Assembly: GCA_035551935.1 (NCBI GenBank)
Contig: DASZMJ010000652.1
Span: forward strand, 1 to 11,773
Length of the DNA stretch: 11,773 nucleotides
Source of the DNA: DASZMJ01 sp035551935
GTDB lineage: Bacteria; Planctomycetota; Planctomycetia; Isosphaerales; Isosphaeraceae
Reading direction: 5' to 3'
The notes below the pieces were generated by a model, which did no database searches, had not been told where the DNA came from, and worked only from the letters and a program-made list of their open reading frames with translations. A program made the position numbers and the translations under genes. Positions 1-6,812 of the stretch are shown piece by piece (position 1 is the first letter of the stretch; every line of letters starts with the position of its first letter).

Positions 1-162
1 CACCGCCAGCCCCAGCTGCTTGAGGTTGTTGGTGCACTGGGCCTTGCGGGCGGCCTCGCGGGCCATCTGCACCGCCGGCAACAGCAGGGCGATCAGGACG
101 CCGATGATGGCGATGACCACCAAAAGCTCGATCAGCGTGAATCCCCGACGCGAACGGGACAT
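1..162 (-). CDS. DUF1559 pseudopilin-like protein, 5' partial (runs off left edge)
   Basis: The 54 N-terminal codons of a DUF1559-family protein are present; the rest lies beyond the left edge. The N-terminus is a short basic leader (MSRSRRG), then a type IV pilin-like segment FTLIELLVVIAIIGVL, then a hydrophobic helix running into PAVQMAREAARKAQC and NNLKQLGLAV. The prepilin peptidase site would be G7|F8. The start is supported by GGAG/GAGGAG motifs 8 to 14 bases upstream on the minus strand. Members of this family are very abundant in Planctomycetes and are thought to be exported or anchored by the pilin-like helix; their function is not established. The DNA here resembles the start of the second DUF1559 gene (4243-5298), as expected for paralogues. 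The C-terminal H-X9-DG motif cannot be checked. Confidence 0.93.
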   Translation of the reverse strand, partial: MSRSRRGFTLIELLVVIAIIGVLIALLLPAVQMAREAARKAQCTNNLKQLGLAV

Positions 163-738
163 ACGGACTCCTCTCCGGAGGGCGGCGGCGCCGAGCGGTC
201 GAACCGAACAACCCATTCGAATTTCATGAGTCCAGTGTGTCGAATTTTTCCGCTCCCGCCGGCCGCATCCTTGACGCTGTAGAGACAATGGGACATGGCA
301 ACCGTCTGGAGACGGCGCGAGGCATGCGACACATTGAGGGCGCGGGCACGTCCACGGCCCGGGAGACCGGGGCCCCGGGCCGTGCCTTCACCCCTGAGGA
401 CACGACCCGGGGCCCGTGGCCCCGACGTGGCGACCACGGCGACCGAGTCGGCCGCCGTCCCGCGACGCCCATCCGCCCGGCCTCGTCTCGTCGACCCCCG
501 CGTTGCCGGGGGGTCGTGGGCCGGCGGACCCTCTCATAGCAACCCACGTGCCGCGGCCCCGGGTTCGCCCAGGATCGGCCGACGGATTCCGACGGAAATC
601 TTTGAGGGCCCGTGATTTGGGATATTCCGGAACGCGGCGATTTCGCCCCCCATTCGCCGCGTGAGGCCGCCGGAAGTCATGAGAAGATCGGGCCAAAATG
701 ATTTCTGAAATGATCTTTTTGATGGGACAGGAGCGGTC
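163..738. other. Divergent intergenic region, no gene supported
   Basis: These 576 bases lie between two divergently transcribed genes and should carry the promoters of both. Open frames here lack family resemblance and consistent codon use. I see two GC-rich hairpins (353-384 and 408-424). An 8-base direct repeat TCGAATTT occurs at 217-224 and 240-247. Just before the regulator gene, AAATGAT is repeated 12 bases apart (696-702 and 708-714), overlapping an inverted repeat AAGATC (684-689) / GATCTT (712-717). The last pair could be an operator for the 739-2256 gene, but that is a guess. I could not identify a convincing -35/-10 or a -24/-12 sigma-54 promoter. Confidence 0.6.
353..384. repeat. 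Perfect 11-bp GC-rich inverted repeat
   Basis: CACGGCCCGGG (353-363) is the exact reverse complement of CCCGGGCCGTG (374-384), with a 10-base loop. A smaller hairpin, CGGGGCC / GGCCCCG (408-414 and 418-424, loop CGT), follows. Neither has a T-run, and both lie between divergent genes, so an intrinsic terminator role is not supported. They may be extragenic palindromes or chance structures in very GC-rich DNA. Confidence 0.5.
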
Positions 739-2256
739 ATGAGCCTTCCGGAGCTGGGGCTGTCGGATCTCTTGGAGATGGAGCCGGGGGCGGGGGTCCT
801 CCGGTTCGCCGGGCGTCGGGCGGTGATCTGCGACGCGACGGCGGTCGGCCTGCTGCGGGCCGACCTGATCGCCAACCTCGGGCCGATCGGGGCGCGGGGG
901 GTGATGGAGCGGTTCGGCTACGCGCAGGGGTGGCGGACGGCCGAGGCGATGCGCGAGAGCTTCGCGGCCGAGTCGTCGCGGCACCTCGAGGCGGTCGGGC
1001 CGCTGGTCCACACGCTCCAGGGGCAGCTCGGCGGGGCGACGGTGTCGCGGTCGGAGGTGGACCGGACGATCGAGGGGGTCTGGCGGCACTCCTTCGAGGC
1101 CGAGCAGCACCTGGCGCGGCACGGCCGGGCCCACACGACGGTCTGCTGGACGCTCTGCGGCTTCGCGGCCGGCTACGTCGCGTGCCTGACCAACGAGGAA
1201 TACCGCTTCGAGGAGGAGACCTGCGTCGCCCGCGGCGACGCCGAGTGCCGGGTCGTCGGCCGACGGACCGGCCGCCGCGCCGAGCCGCCGCGGGTCCGGC
1301 CCGAGCCGCAGCCGTCGGCCGAGGTCGCCGGCCTGGTCGTCCGCGGCGCCGCGCTGCGGCGGGTCGTCGAGCAGGCGCGGCGGGTGGCGCGGGTGCCGGC
1401 CACGGTCCTCATCGGCGGCGAGAGCGGCACGGGCAAGGAGCGGCTGGCGCGGCTGATCCACGACGCCAGCGGCCGGGCCGCCGGGCCGTTCGTCGCCGTC
1501 AACTGCGGCGCCGTGGCCGAGGGGGTCCTCGAGAGCGAGCTGTTCGGCCACGCCCGCGGCGCCTTCACCGGCGCCGTCGCCGACCGCCCCGGCCTCTTCG
1601 AGTCGGCGCACGGCGGCACGCTCCTGCTCGACGAGGTCGGCGAGGTCCCGTCGGCGATGCAGGTCAAGCTGCTCCGCGCCCTCCAGGAGCGCGAGGTCCG
1701 CCGCGTCGGCGAGAACCGGCCCCGGCCGATCGACGTCCGCGTCGTCGCCGCCACCAACCGCGACCTCGCCGCCGACGTCGCCTCCGGCCGGTTCCGCCAG
1801 GACCTGTACTATCGCCTCAAGGTCGTCGAGCTGATCGTCCCCCCCCTGCGGCAACGCCGCGAGGACATCCTCCCCCTGGCCGAGGAGTTCCTCATGCTCG
1901 CCGCCCGACGGCTCCGACGCCCGTCGCCGACGCTCTCGCCCGAGGCGGCCGACTGCCTGCTCCGCTACCCCTGGCCGGGCAACGTCCGCGAGCTCGAGAA
2001 CGCCGTCGAGCGCGCCGTCGCCATGACCGTCGGCGACACGGTCGAGCCCGACGACCTCCCCGAGGACCTCTGTCGGCCCACGCGCGTCGTCGTCGAGCCC
2101 GCGCCGCTGCGCCCGCTCGAGGACGTCGAGCGCGACCACATCCTCGCCACCCTCGAGGCCCTCGGCGGCAACCAGACCCGCGCCGCCGCCCAGCTCGGCA
2201 TCGGCACCGCGACCCTCTACCGCAAGCTCAAGAAGTACCGCGCCTTCCCGATCTGA
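739..2256 (+). CDS. Sigma-54-dependent activator with XylR_N/V4R aromatic-sensor domain (DmpR/XylR type)
   Basis: This 505-residue bacterial enhancer-binding protein activates sigma-54 RNA polymerase by ATP hydrolysis. Residues 1-75 match XylR_N (dimerising helix, then LLRADLIANLG and ARGVMERFGYAQG). Residues 80-175 are a V4R sensor whose Cys136, Glu159, Cys162 and Cys170 have the spacing of the MopR/DmpR zinc site. His91 in GPLVHTLQG and Trp115 in VWRHSFEAEQH match, from memory, the phenol-contacting His and Trp of MopR. The AAA+ domain (about 197-440) has Walker A GESGTGKE (227-234), the sigma-54 contact loop GAFTGA (274-279), Walker B TLLLDEVGE (294-302) and arginine-finger region FRQDLYYRL (352-360). 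A Fis-type helix-turn-helix ends the protein (NQTRAAAQLGIGTATLYRKL). AGGAG lies 5 bases before the ATG. The family releases its AAA+ domain on binding aromatics, but no aromatic-degradation gene is visible nearby, so the ligand is inferred. Confidence 0.95.
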   Translation: MSLPELGLSDLLEMEPGAGVLRFAGRRAVICDATAVGLLRADLIANLGPIGARGVMERFGYAQGWRTAEAMRESFAAESSRHLEAVGPLVHTLQGQLGGATVSRSEVDRTIEGVWRHSFEAEQHLARHGRAHTTVCWTLCGFAAGYVACLTNEEYRFEEETCVARGDAECRVVGRRTGRRAEPPRVRPEPQPSAEVAGLVVRGAALRRVVEQARRVARVPATVLIGGESGTGKERLARLIHDASGRAAGPFVAVNCGAVAEGVLESELFGHARGAFTGAVADRPGLFESAHGGTLLLDEVGEVPSAMQVKLLRALQEREVRRVGENRPRPIDVRVVAATNRDLAADVASGRFRQDLYYRLKVVELIVPPLRQRREDILPLAEEFLMLAARRLRRPSPTLSPEAADCLLRYPWPGNVRELENAVERAVAMTVGDTVEPDDLPEDLCRPTRVVVEPAPLRPLEDVERDHILATLEALGGNQTRAAAQLGIGTATLYRKLKKYRAFPI

Positions 2257-2263
2257 TATCGAA

Positions 2264-2370
2264 TCGCGTGAATGGATCGCTCTTTGTAGGGACCGCTATT
2301 GCGGACCGATCCCCTTGTTCCGGAAGAAGATCGGTCCGCAATAGCGGACCCAACAAAAGGCGAGCGGTCC
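2264..2370. repeat. BIME-like extragenic palindromic element (two inverted hairpin units)
   Basis: Arms 2283-2311 and 2329-2357 are reverse complements at 27 of 29 positions (A-A mismatches at 2288/2352 and 2292/2348), around a 17-base centre containing TTCCGGAA. Each arm is itself a hairpin: GGTCCGC-AATA-GCGGACC is perfect on the right (2334-2351), and the left copy has one mismatch. The symmetry continues outward with a 4-base gap, because GGATCGCTC (2274-2282) matches the complement of 2359-2370. The 28 bases at 2264-2291 recur at 10733-10760 with 23 identities. It lies 8 bases past the regulator's stop and could end transcription, but no T-run follows on either strand. A REP/BIME-type repeat fits better. 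Confidence 0.75.
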
Positions 2371-2399
2371 GGGCGATTCGGTAGGAGTCCCCCCCCGCT

Positions 2400-3120
2400 T
2401 CAGGGCTCCCGGACCTTCAGGTCGTCGAACCACGTCCGCGCGTCGGCCTTCGACCAGAGGCCGACCTTGCCGGCGTCGGTGAAGGTCGAGTCGCGGACCT
2501 CGAGCGCATGCCAGGGCGAACGCACGTGTTTCGCAAATCCTTGTCCTGCAAGGATTTGCAATCTAGTGCACGGAATTCAACTAGTCGCAAGTTCTTTGCA
2601 GACAAGGATTTGTGAATTAGATGCGTTTGCCCTGGAGCGCATGCCCGCCGTCGAGCGTGCAGCGGATGCGGTCGCCGCGCATGACGACGCGGAGGGTGTG
2701 CCAGTCGGTGTCGCCGGGGACCTTCACGCTCGCGAACTGCGTGCGCTTGCCCCCCTCGACCTTGTAGACGCGGAAGTTGTCCTCGAGCGGGTTGTACCGC
2801 GCGATGTAGTAGTTCTTCGCGTCCTTCGCGCGCCAGACGAGCCCGCCGCCACGGTCGACCTCGCCGGCCACGGCCTTGAGCCGGACCGAGAGGTCGAGGT
2901 CTTGAAAACTCGTGTCGGCCGCGAGGGCGACGTTGAAGACCGCGTCCTCGTTCCTGGCGAGCTGCGCGAGGACGTGGCCCTTGCCGTCGGCGACGACCTT
3001 CCAGTCGCCGACCTCGTTCGTGAACCCCTTGGCGATTGCGCCCGGGGGGTCGGCGTCGAAGTCCCAGGTCTTCTCCGCCGCCGCGACCAGCAGCGCGATC
3101 AGAACCATTCGTGTGATCAT
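2400..3120 (-). pseudogene. Secreted DUF1080/LamG-like (3-keto-disaccharide hydrolase-type) protein, split by a MITE-like insertion
   Basis: The intact part begins at ATG 3120 with a probable signal peptide (MITRMVLIALLVAAA). It continues as a beta-rich concanavalin-like domain: TWDFDADPPGAIAKGF, GGGLVWRAKDAKNYYIARYNP, WHTLRVVMRGDRIRCTLDG. The frame then enters foreign sequence after residue 162 and stops at 2617, giving a 167-residue product. Past the insert, 2400-2511 still encodes the expected family C-terminus (EVRDSTFTDAGKVGLWSKAD, then RTWFDDLKVREP and a stop). Deleting 2512-2634 and one 10-bp duplication joins the halves in frame as a 195-residue protein. AGGAG precedes the ATG by about 9 bases. 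It starts 17 bases after the solute-binding protein gene, probably in one operon. The family includes 3-keto-disaccharide hydrolases and uncharacterised sugar-binding folds, so substrate is unknown. The lost C-terminal strands probably prevent folding. Confidence 0.85.
2512..2634. mobile_element. 123-bp MITE-like insertion with 34-bp imperfect terminal inverted repeats
   Basis: The left end (2512-2545) and the reverse complement of the right end (2601-2634) match at 28 of 34 positions. Both begin CAGGGC[G/A]AACGCA and share CAAATCCTTGTC at the inner end. Flanking copies of GAGCGCATGC at 2502-2511 and 2635-2644 form a 10-bp target duplication; if the ends are drawn as CCAGGG the duplication is 8 bp. 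An inner hairpin GCAAATCCTTG / CAAGGATTTGC (2533-2543, 2549-2559) and a CTAGT/ACTAG pair add structure. There is no coding capacity, so it would need a transposase supplied in trans. CAGGG ends with 8-10 bp duplications recall the ISAs1 family, but that is from memory. The element is visibly more AT-rich than its host gene. Confidence 0.88.
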
Positions 3121-3137
3121 GAAACGATACTCCTCGA

Positions 3138-4166
3138 TCAGTCGGCGCCGAAGAGGTTCGCGAGGAAGCCTTCGGCGGTGTCCCAGCGGTCGGCGGCGGC
3201 CTCGAAGTCGGCGGCCATCGGGTGGACGGTCCTCGGGGTCTCGACGCGAGGCCTGGCCGTCGCGCGACGGCCGAGCGGGATCTGGACCCCCTCGCCCACC
3301 GCCAGGGCGTCCTCGACCTCGGGGCTCAGGAGGTGGTTGACGAGCGCCTCGGCCGCCCCGGGGTGCGGGGCCCCCTTGATGACGGCGACGGTGTTCGGAA
3401 GGAACAGGGTGCCGAGCTGACCCTCCTCGCGGTCGGGATAGACGATGACGACGGGGCTGCCGGCCGTGACCTCGCCCGTCGCGTCGTCGGTGTCGGTCAG
3501 GCCGACGGCCACCTCGCCGCGGCCGACGGCCTGCGCGACGTACTTGTTGCCCTGGAAGACCTTCACGTCATTCGACTTCAAATCCTTGAAGAACGCCTTC
3601 GCCTTCTCGTCGCCCCAGGCGGCGAAGAGGCAGGCGGCGTGCGTGGCGGTCGTGCCGGCGAGGGGCTTGGCCAGGCCGACCCGGCCCTTCCATTTCGGGT
3701 CGAGCAGGTCGCGGATGCCCCTGGGGCGGTCGGCCTCCTTGACCTTCTCGGTGTTGACCAGCAACACCCGCGCCCGCGCGGCGAAGCCGTACCAGGTGCC
3801 GTCCTTCGCCTTGAAGAGGTCGGGGTAGTCCGCCGCGTTGGCGGGCTTCGAGGGGGCGAGCAGCCCTTTGCGATGCAGCCGGATCATCTGAAGGATCTCG
3901 TTGTCCCAGTAGACGTCGCAGCGCGGGCCCTGCGCCTCGGCCATGATCTTCATCGCCAGGCCGACGGACTTGGTGCTCTCGACGTCGAAGACCGGCAGGA
4001 CCGCCACCCCGGTCCTCGCCTGGTAGGCGTCGAGCACCGGCTTGGAGAACTCGCGGTCCAGCGACACATACGTCGTCACGGTCTTCGGGGCGGCGACTCG
4101 GGGGCCGCAGCCGGCCAGCAGCCCGAGCAGCAAGAGGGCCGGCCAGGTTCGTATCGTGATTCGCAT
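3138..4166 (-). CDS. Extracellular solute-binding lipoprotein (Fe3+/AfuA-FbpA-like ABC family)
   Basis: The product is a 342-residue periplasmic binding protein of the type that delivers ligands to ABC importers. The N-terminus MRITIRTWPALLLLGLLAGC ends in a lipobox with Cys20 as the acylated residue, so it should be anchored to a membrane. The mature part has family-typical blocks: TTYVSLDREFSKPVLDAYQ, CDVYWDNEILQ, GIRDLLDPKWKGRVGLAKP, GNKYVAQAVGRGEVAVGLTD and GTLFLPNTVAVIKGAPHPGA. I chose ATG 4166 over an in-frame TTG at 4193 because it gives a compact signal peptide and has AGGGA upstream. It lies 76 bases after the DUF1559 gene and 17 bases before the split DUF1080-like gene. No permease or ATPase gene is in the window. 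Iron(III) is the usual annotation for relatives; the ligand here is inferred only from family resemblance. Confidence 0.9.
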   Translation of the reverse strand: MRITIRTWPALLLLGLLAGCGPRVAAPKTVTTYVSLDREFSKPVLDAYQARTGVAVLPVFDVESTKSVGLAMKIMAEAQGPRCDVYWDNEILQMIRLHRKGLLAPSKPANAADYPDLFKAKDGTWYGFAARARVLLVNTEKVKEADRPRGIRDLLDPKWKGRVGLAKPLAGTTATHAACLFAAWGDEKAKAFFKDLKSNDVKVFQGNKYVAQAVGRGEVAVGLTDTDDATGEVTAGSPVVIVYPDREEGQLGTLFLPNTVAVIKGAPHPGAAEALVNHLLSPEVEDALAVGEGVQIPLGRRATARPRVETPRTVHPMAADFEAAADRWDTAEGFLANLFGAD

Positions 4167-4242
4167 CGAGGTCGTTCCCTGCGGTGGTCGCAATCGGATT
4201 CGTCAACCCTTATCTTCGGAGTCGGCCCCCGCGGCCGCAACC

Positions 4243-5298
4243 TCAATCGTCGGCCGAGCCGATGACCTCGCCACCGGCGACCGTCCCGAGGGCCCGCCAG
4301 GTCGCACCGGCGATGCTGCTCTTGACGAACCGCACGGTGCCGTCGCCCATCAGCGCGTCGACCCCGCCGGGGTGGTAGCTGCGGGAGGTGATCGCCGCGA
4401 ACGTCGGCCCGCCGTTCTCCTCGTTCCTGCCGTTGAGGTCGAGGTCCATGCCCGGGTACGTCACCTTGCCGAGGATGACCTTGTTCGGCGGCCACGCGGT
4501 CGTGAAGCCGGAGGCGTGCGTGTGGCCGTCGGACCACTCGGTGTGGAACTCGTACTGGTTCTCGGTGAGGCAGGCCCCGTCGTCGTACTCGGGGGCGACG
4601 GTGAACGGGTCGGCGTCGGAGCCCGGGAAGACGTTCGGATCGTTGACCGAGGGGAGAGTGCGGAACCGGCAGTTAGCCGCCGGCTGGTATGTCTTGACCT
4701 CGGAGGCGAGGAGGGTCTGGCTCAGGCCGTCGCGGAACTCGGCCAGGCGGCGGCTCCGGTTCGGGCCGAACGCCTGCCGGTTCTGCGGGCCGTTGAAGCC
4801 GCCCCAGGCGAACCAGTCCCCTTGGCAGAACCCGTAGCTGATGACGCCGGAGAGGCCGTAGTCGTGCGTCGAGACCTCGGGCCGGACCTCGCTCGGGCAG
4901 AGGAAGCCGGCGACGTTCAGGGCGATGACCGTGGCGTTGGCCGGGTCCTCCTTGAAGACCGAGAGGTTCGCCGCGTTGTACAGCGGGTTGCCCTCCAGGT
5001 AGGGCAGGATGCGGGCCTGGGCGCTCCAGCCGGTGTCGTAGGCCACCGCGTTGCCGGCCCCGGAGAGGGCCATCGACATCGGCAACGCCCCGAGGGCGGT
5101 CTCGTAATGGTGCAGCGCCAGGCCGATCTGCTTCAGGTTGTTGCCGCACTGGATGCGTCGCGACGCCTCGCGCGCCTGCTGCACCGCCGGCAAGAGCAGC
5201 GCCAGCAGGACGCCGATGATTGCGACTACCACCATCAGCTCGATCAGCGTGAAGCCCCGATCCCGCCCCGCACCCCAATCCGCCCGTCTCCCGACCAT
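4243..5298 (-). CDS. DUF1559 pseudopilin-like protein (H-X9-DG type)
   Basis: This is a complete 351-residue DUF1559 protein. It has a basic leader and prepilin-type site G15|F16 (RDRGFTLIELMVVVAIIGVL), then a hydrophobic helix and the family segment PAVQQAREASRRIQCGNNLKQIG. A globular domain follows, and the C-terminal motif is H309-x9-D319-G320 (SYHPGGVDALMGDGTVRFV). ATG 5298 is preferred because the pilin-like leader follows directly and GGAGGACGAAGGGGGG precedes it; extending upstream only adds low-complexity Arg/Pro-rich residues. A perfect TTGACA lies upstream. Relatives are probably exported and anchored by the N-terminal helix; their function is unknown. It seems to head a three-gene operon with the binding protein and the DUF1080-like gene, which suggests an envelope role. 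Confidence 0.95.
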   Translation of the reverse strand: MVGRRADWGAGRDRGFTLIELMVVVAIIGVLLALLLPAVQQAREASRRIQCGNNLKQIGLALHHYETALGALPMSMALSGAGNAVAYDTGWSAQARILPYLEGNPLYNAANLSVFKEDPANATVIALNVAGFLCPSEVRPEVSTHDYGLSGVISYGFCQGDWFAWGGFNGPQNRQAFGPNRSRRLAEFRDGLSQTLLASEVKTYQPAANCRFRTLPSVNDPNVFPGSDADPFTVAPEYDDGACLTENQYEFHTEWSDGHTHASGFTTAWPPNKVILGKVTYPGMDLDLNGRNEENGGPTFAAITSRSYHPGGVDALMGDGTVRFVKSSIAGATWRALGTVAGGEVIGSADD

Positions 5299-5331
5299 GT
5301 CCGCCCCCCTTCGTCCTCCGAACGAATTCAA

Positions 5332-5360
5332 AGTTAAGCGGCCGGGCTGGGGCGTGTCAA
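5332..5360 (-). promoter_or_regulatory. Candidate sigma-70 promoter for the DUF1559-led operon
   Basis: On the minus strand, a perfect -35 TTGACA (5355-5360) is followed by a 17-base spacer and TTAACT (5332-5337) as a weak -10. Transcription would begin about 25 to 30 bases before ATG 5298, leaving room for the GGAGG-like ribosome site. The -35 and spacing are convincing; the -10 matches the consensus at only three positions. Confidence 0.45.
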
Positions 5361-5468
5361 CCAATTCCTTCGGTGAGAAATCCGGAAAAAAAACGGAAGG
5401 GAACCGGCCGGCGGGGGAAGTACTGGGGGGATGGGGCGATCGCGTTGGACGTTGGAGGAGCCGGTCGC

Positions 5469-6791
5469 ATGGCGGTGGGAGGATCGGGGGCGGTGTTGCA
5501 GGGGTTCCGCACGCTCTTCGGCGCGGGGGCCGTGGGGGCCTTGACCGACGCGCAGCTCGTCGAGCGGTTCGCGCACGGTCGCGACCCGGCTGCGGCCTTC
5601 GAGGCGATCGTGGCGCGGCACGGGCCGATGGTCCTGGGGGTCTGCCGGCGCGTCCTGCGCGACGAGCACGATGCCGACGACGCATTCCAGGCCACGTTCC
5701 TGGTCCTGGCGCGGAAGGCCGGCGGCCTCGGCCGTCCCGAGCGGCTGGCGTGCTGGCTCTACGGGGTCGCCTCCCGGGTCGCCTTGAAGGCGCGGGCCGG
5801 CGCGTCGCGGCGACGGGCCCGCGAGGGGCCGCTCGCCGGCATCGACGCCGCCGCGCCCGAGGCCGACCGCGACGACGCCCGCGACCTCCGCCCGATCCTC
5901 GACGCCGAGCTGGCCCGATTGCCGGCGCGGCATCGCGCGGCGATCGTGCTGCACGACCTGGAGGGCCGCTCCGTCGCCGAGACGGCCGCGGCGCTCGGCG
6001 TGGCGCCGGGGACGGTCTGGTCGCGGCTGAATCGCGGCCGCGAGCGGCTCCGTTCCCGACTGGCCCGCCGCGGCCTGGCCTTCGCCGCGGCCCCGGCCGC
6101 GATCCTGTCGACCCGCGACGCCTCGGCCGCGTTGCCGACGGCGCGCCTGATCGAGCCGACGGTCCTGGCCGCGACGGGTCGCGCGGCCGCGGGGGCGTCC
6201 CCCGCGCGGGCCGCGGCACTTTGCCGAGGAGTCCTGAGGACCATGCTCCTGACCAAGCTCTCGACCGCCGCCTCGGCCGTCGCCCTGCTCGGCGCCGGCC
6301 TCGCCCTCTATCGCGCCGAGGCCGCGTCGCCGCGCCCGGCCGCCGCCCCGAACCCGGTCGCGCCCCGCGACGACAAGGCCAAGGAGGGCGACAAGGAAAA
6401 GGCCGCCAAGGCCGACGCCAAGAAGCTCCAGGGGACCTGGCGGCCGACCTCGTCGAGGGAGAACGGCCGCGACCAGGCGGACTTCGACAAGTATCGACTC
6501 ATCTTCAAGGACGAGTCCTTCACCATCACCAAGGAGGGGGAGACGATCCTCAAGGGCAAGTTCAAGCTCGACCCGTCGAAGGACCCCAAGACGATCGACA
6601 TGGAGCCGACCGAGTCGAAGCAGAAGGACGACGACGTGGGCAAGACCGCGAAGGGTATCTACTCCTTCGACGGCGACATGCTGAAGTGGTGCTCGAGCCC
6701 GCCGGGCGAGGACGGCGACCGGCCGACCGACTTCACCTCCGAAGAGGGCACCAAGCGCCTCCTCGTCGTCCTCGAGCGCGAGGCGAAGTGA
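5469..6791 (+). CDS. ECF sigma factor fused to a membrane segment and a TIGR03067 domain
   Basis: This 440-residue protein joins transcription control to an envelope domain. Region 2 of the sigma-70 family lies at about 41-105 (HGPMVLGVCRRVLRDEHDAD, then DAFQATFLVLARKAGG). Region 4 is at about 145-200 (LPARHRAAIVLHDLEGRS, then AETAAALGVAPGTVWSRLNR). A hydrophobic helix follows at 259-281 (MLLTKLSTAASAVALLGAGL), then a Lys/Ala-rich linker. The TIGR03067 domain starts at LQGTWRPTSS (about 320) and runs to the end (GIYSFDGDMLKWCSS). ATG 5469 is chosen for GGAGGAG 8 bases upstream; an upstream in-frame ATG at 5373 adds only unconserved residues. Planctomycetes are known for ECF sigma factors with C-terminal membrane anchors and extracytoplasmic domains, so this may be a one-component envelope sensor. 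No anti-sigma gene is adjacent. An internal start at 6243 could also release the C-terminal part. Confidence 0.92.
   Translation: MAVGGSGAVLQGFRTLFGAGAVGALTDAQLVERFAHGRDPAAAFEAIVARHGPMVLGVCRRVLRDEHDADDAFQATFLVLARKAGGLGRPERLACWLYGVASRVALKARAGASRRRAREGPLAGIDAAAPEADRDDARDLRPILDAELARLPARHRAAIVLHDLEGRSVAETAAALGVAPGTVWSRLNRGRERLRSRLARRGLAFAAAPAAILSTRDASAALPTARLIEPTVLAATGRAAAGASPARAAALCRGVLRTMLLTKLSTAASAVALLGAGLALYRAEAASPRPAAAPNPVAPRDDKAKEGDKEKAAKADAKKLQGTWRPTSSRENGRDQADFDKYRLIFKDESFTITKEGETILKGKFKLDPSKDPKTIDMEPTESKQKDDDVGKTAKGIYSFDGDMLKWCSSPPGEDGDRPTDFTSEEGTKRLLVVLEREAK
6227..6245 (+). promoter_or_regulatory. Possible internal ribosome site and start codon (Met259 of the sigma fusion)
   Basis: AGGAG at 6227-6231 lies 11 bases before an in-frame ATG at 6243-6245. 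A product begun here would be 182 residues: a signal-peptide-like start MLLTKLSTAASAVALLGAGL, the linker and the TIGR03067 domain. The short palindrome GTCCTGAGGAC (6231-6241) overlaps the site. Use of this start is speculative, because full-length fusions of this type are common in planctomycetes. Confidence 0.3.
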
Positions 6792-6812
6792 CGCGCATCC
6801 GCTCGCCGGACG

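Noticed and set aside
163..738. A -24/-12 promoter near the activator
   Set aside because: I looked for TGGCAC-N5-TTGC on both strands in the neighbouring gaps and found no acceptable match.
388..2139. 583-residue minus-strand open frame opposite the sigma-54 activator
   Set aside because: It is an antisense shadow of a gene with complete domain and motif evidence; its composition (runs of Asp, Gly, Arg, Ala, Val) is typical of GC-rich antisense frames.
2283..2357. Classical intrinsic terminator after the activator gene
   Set aside because: The stem is strong but no T-run follows in either direction, and the leader is repeated elsewhere, so a REP/BIME-type element is the better reading.
930..2384. 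484-residue plus-strand open frame overlapping the activator
   Set aside because: It is an Arg/Pro/Gly-rich out-of-frame reading of the same gene with no family resemblance.
3222..4265. 347-residue plus-strand open frame opposite the solute-binding protein
   Set aside because: Antisense shadow of a lipoprotein gene with clear lipobox and family blocks.
5299..6219. N-terminal extension of the DUF1559 gene to give a 658-residue protein
   Set aside because: The added residues are antisense to the ECF sigma factor gene and Arg/Pro-rich; the pilin-like leader and ribosome site place the start at 5298.
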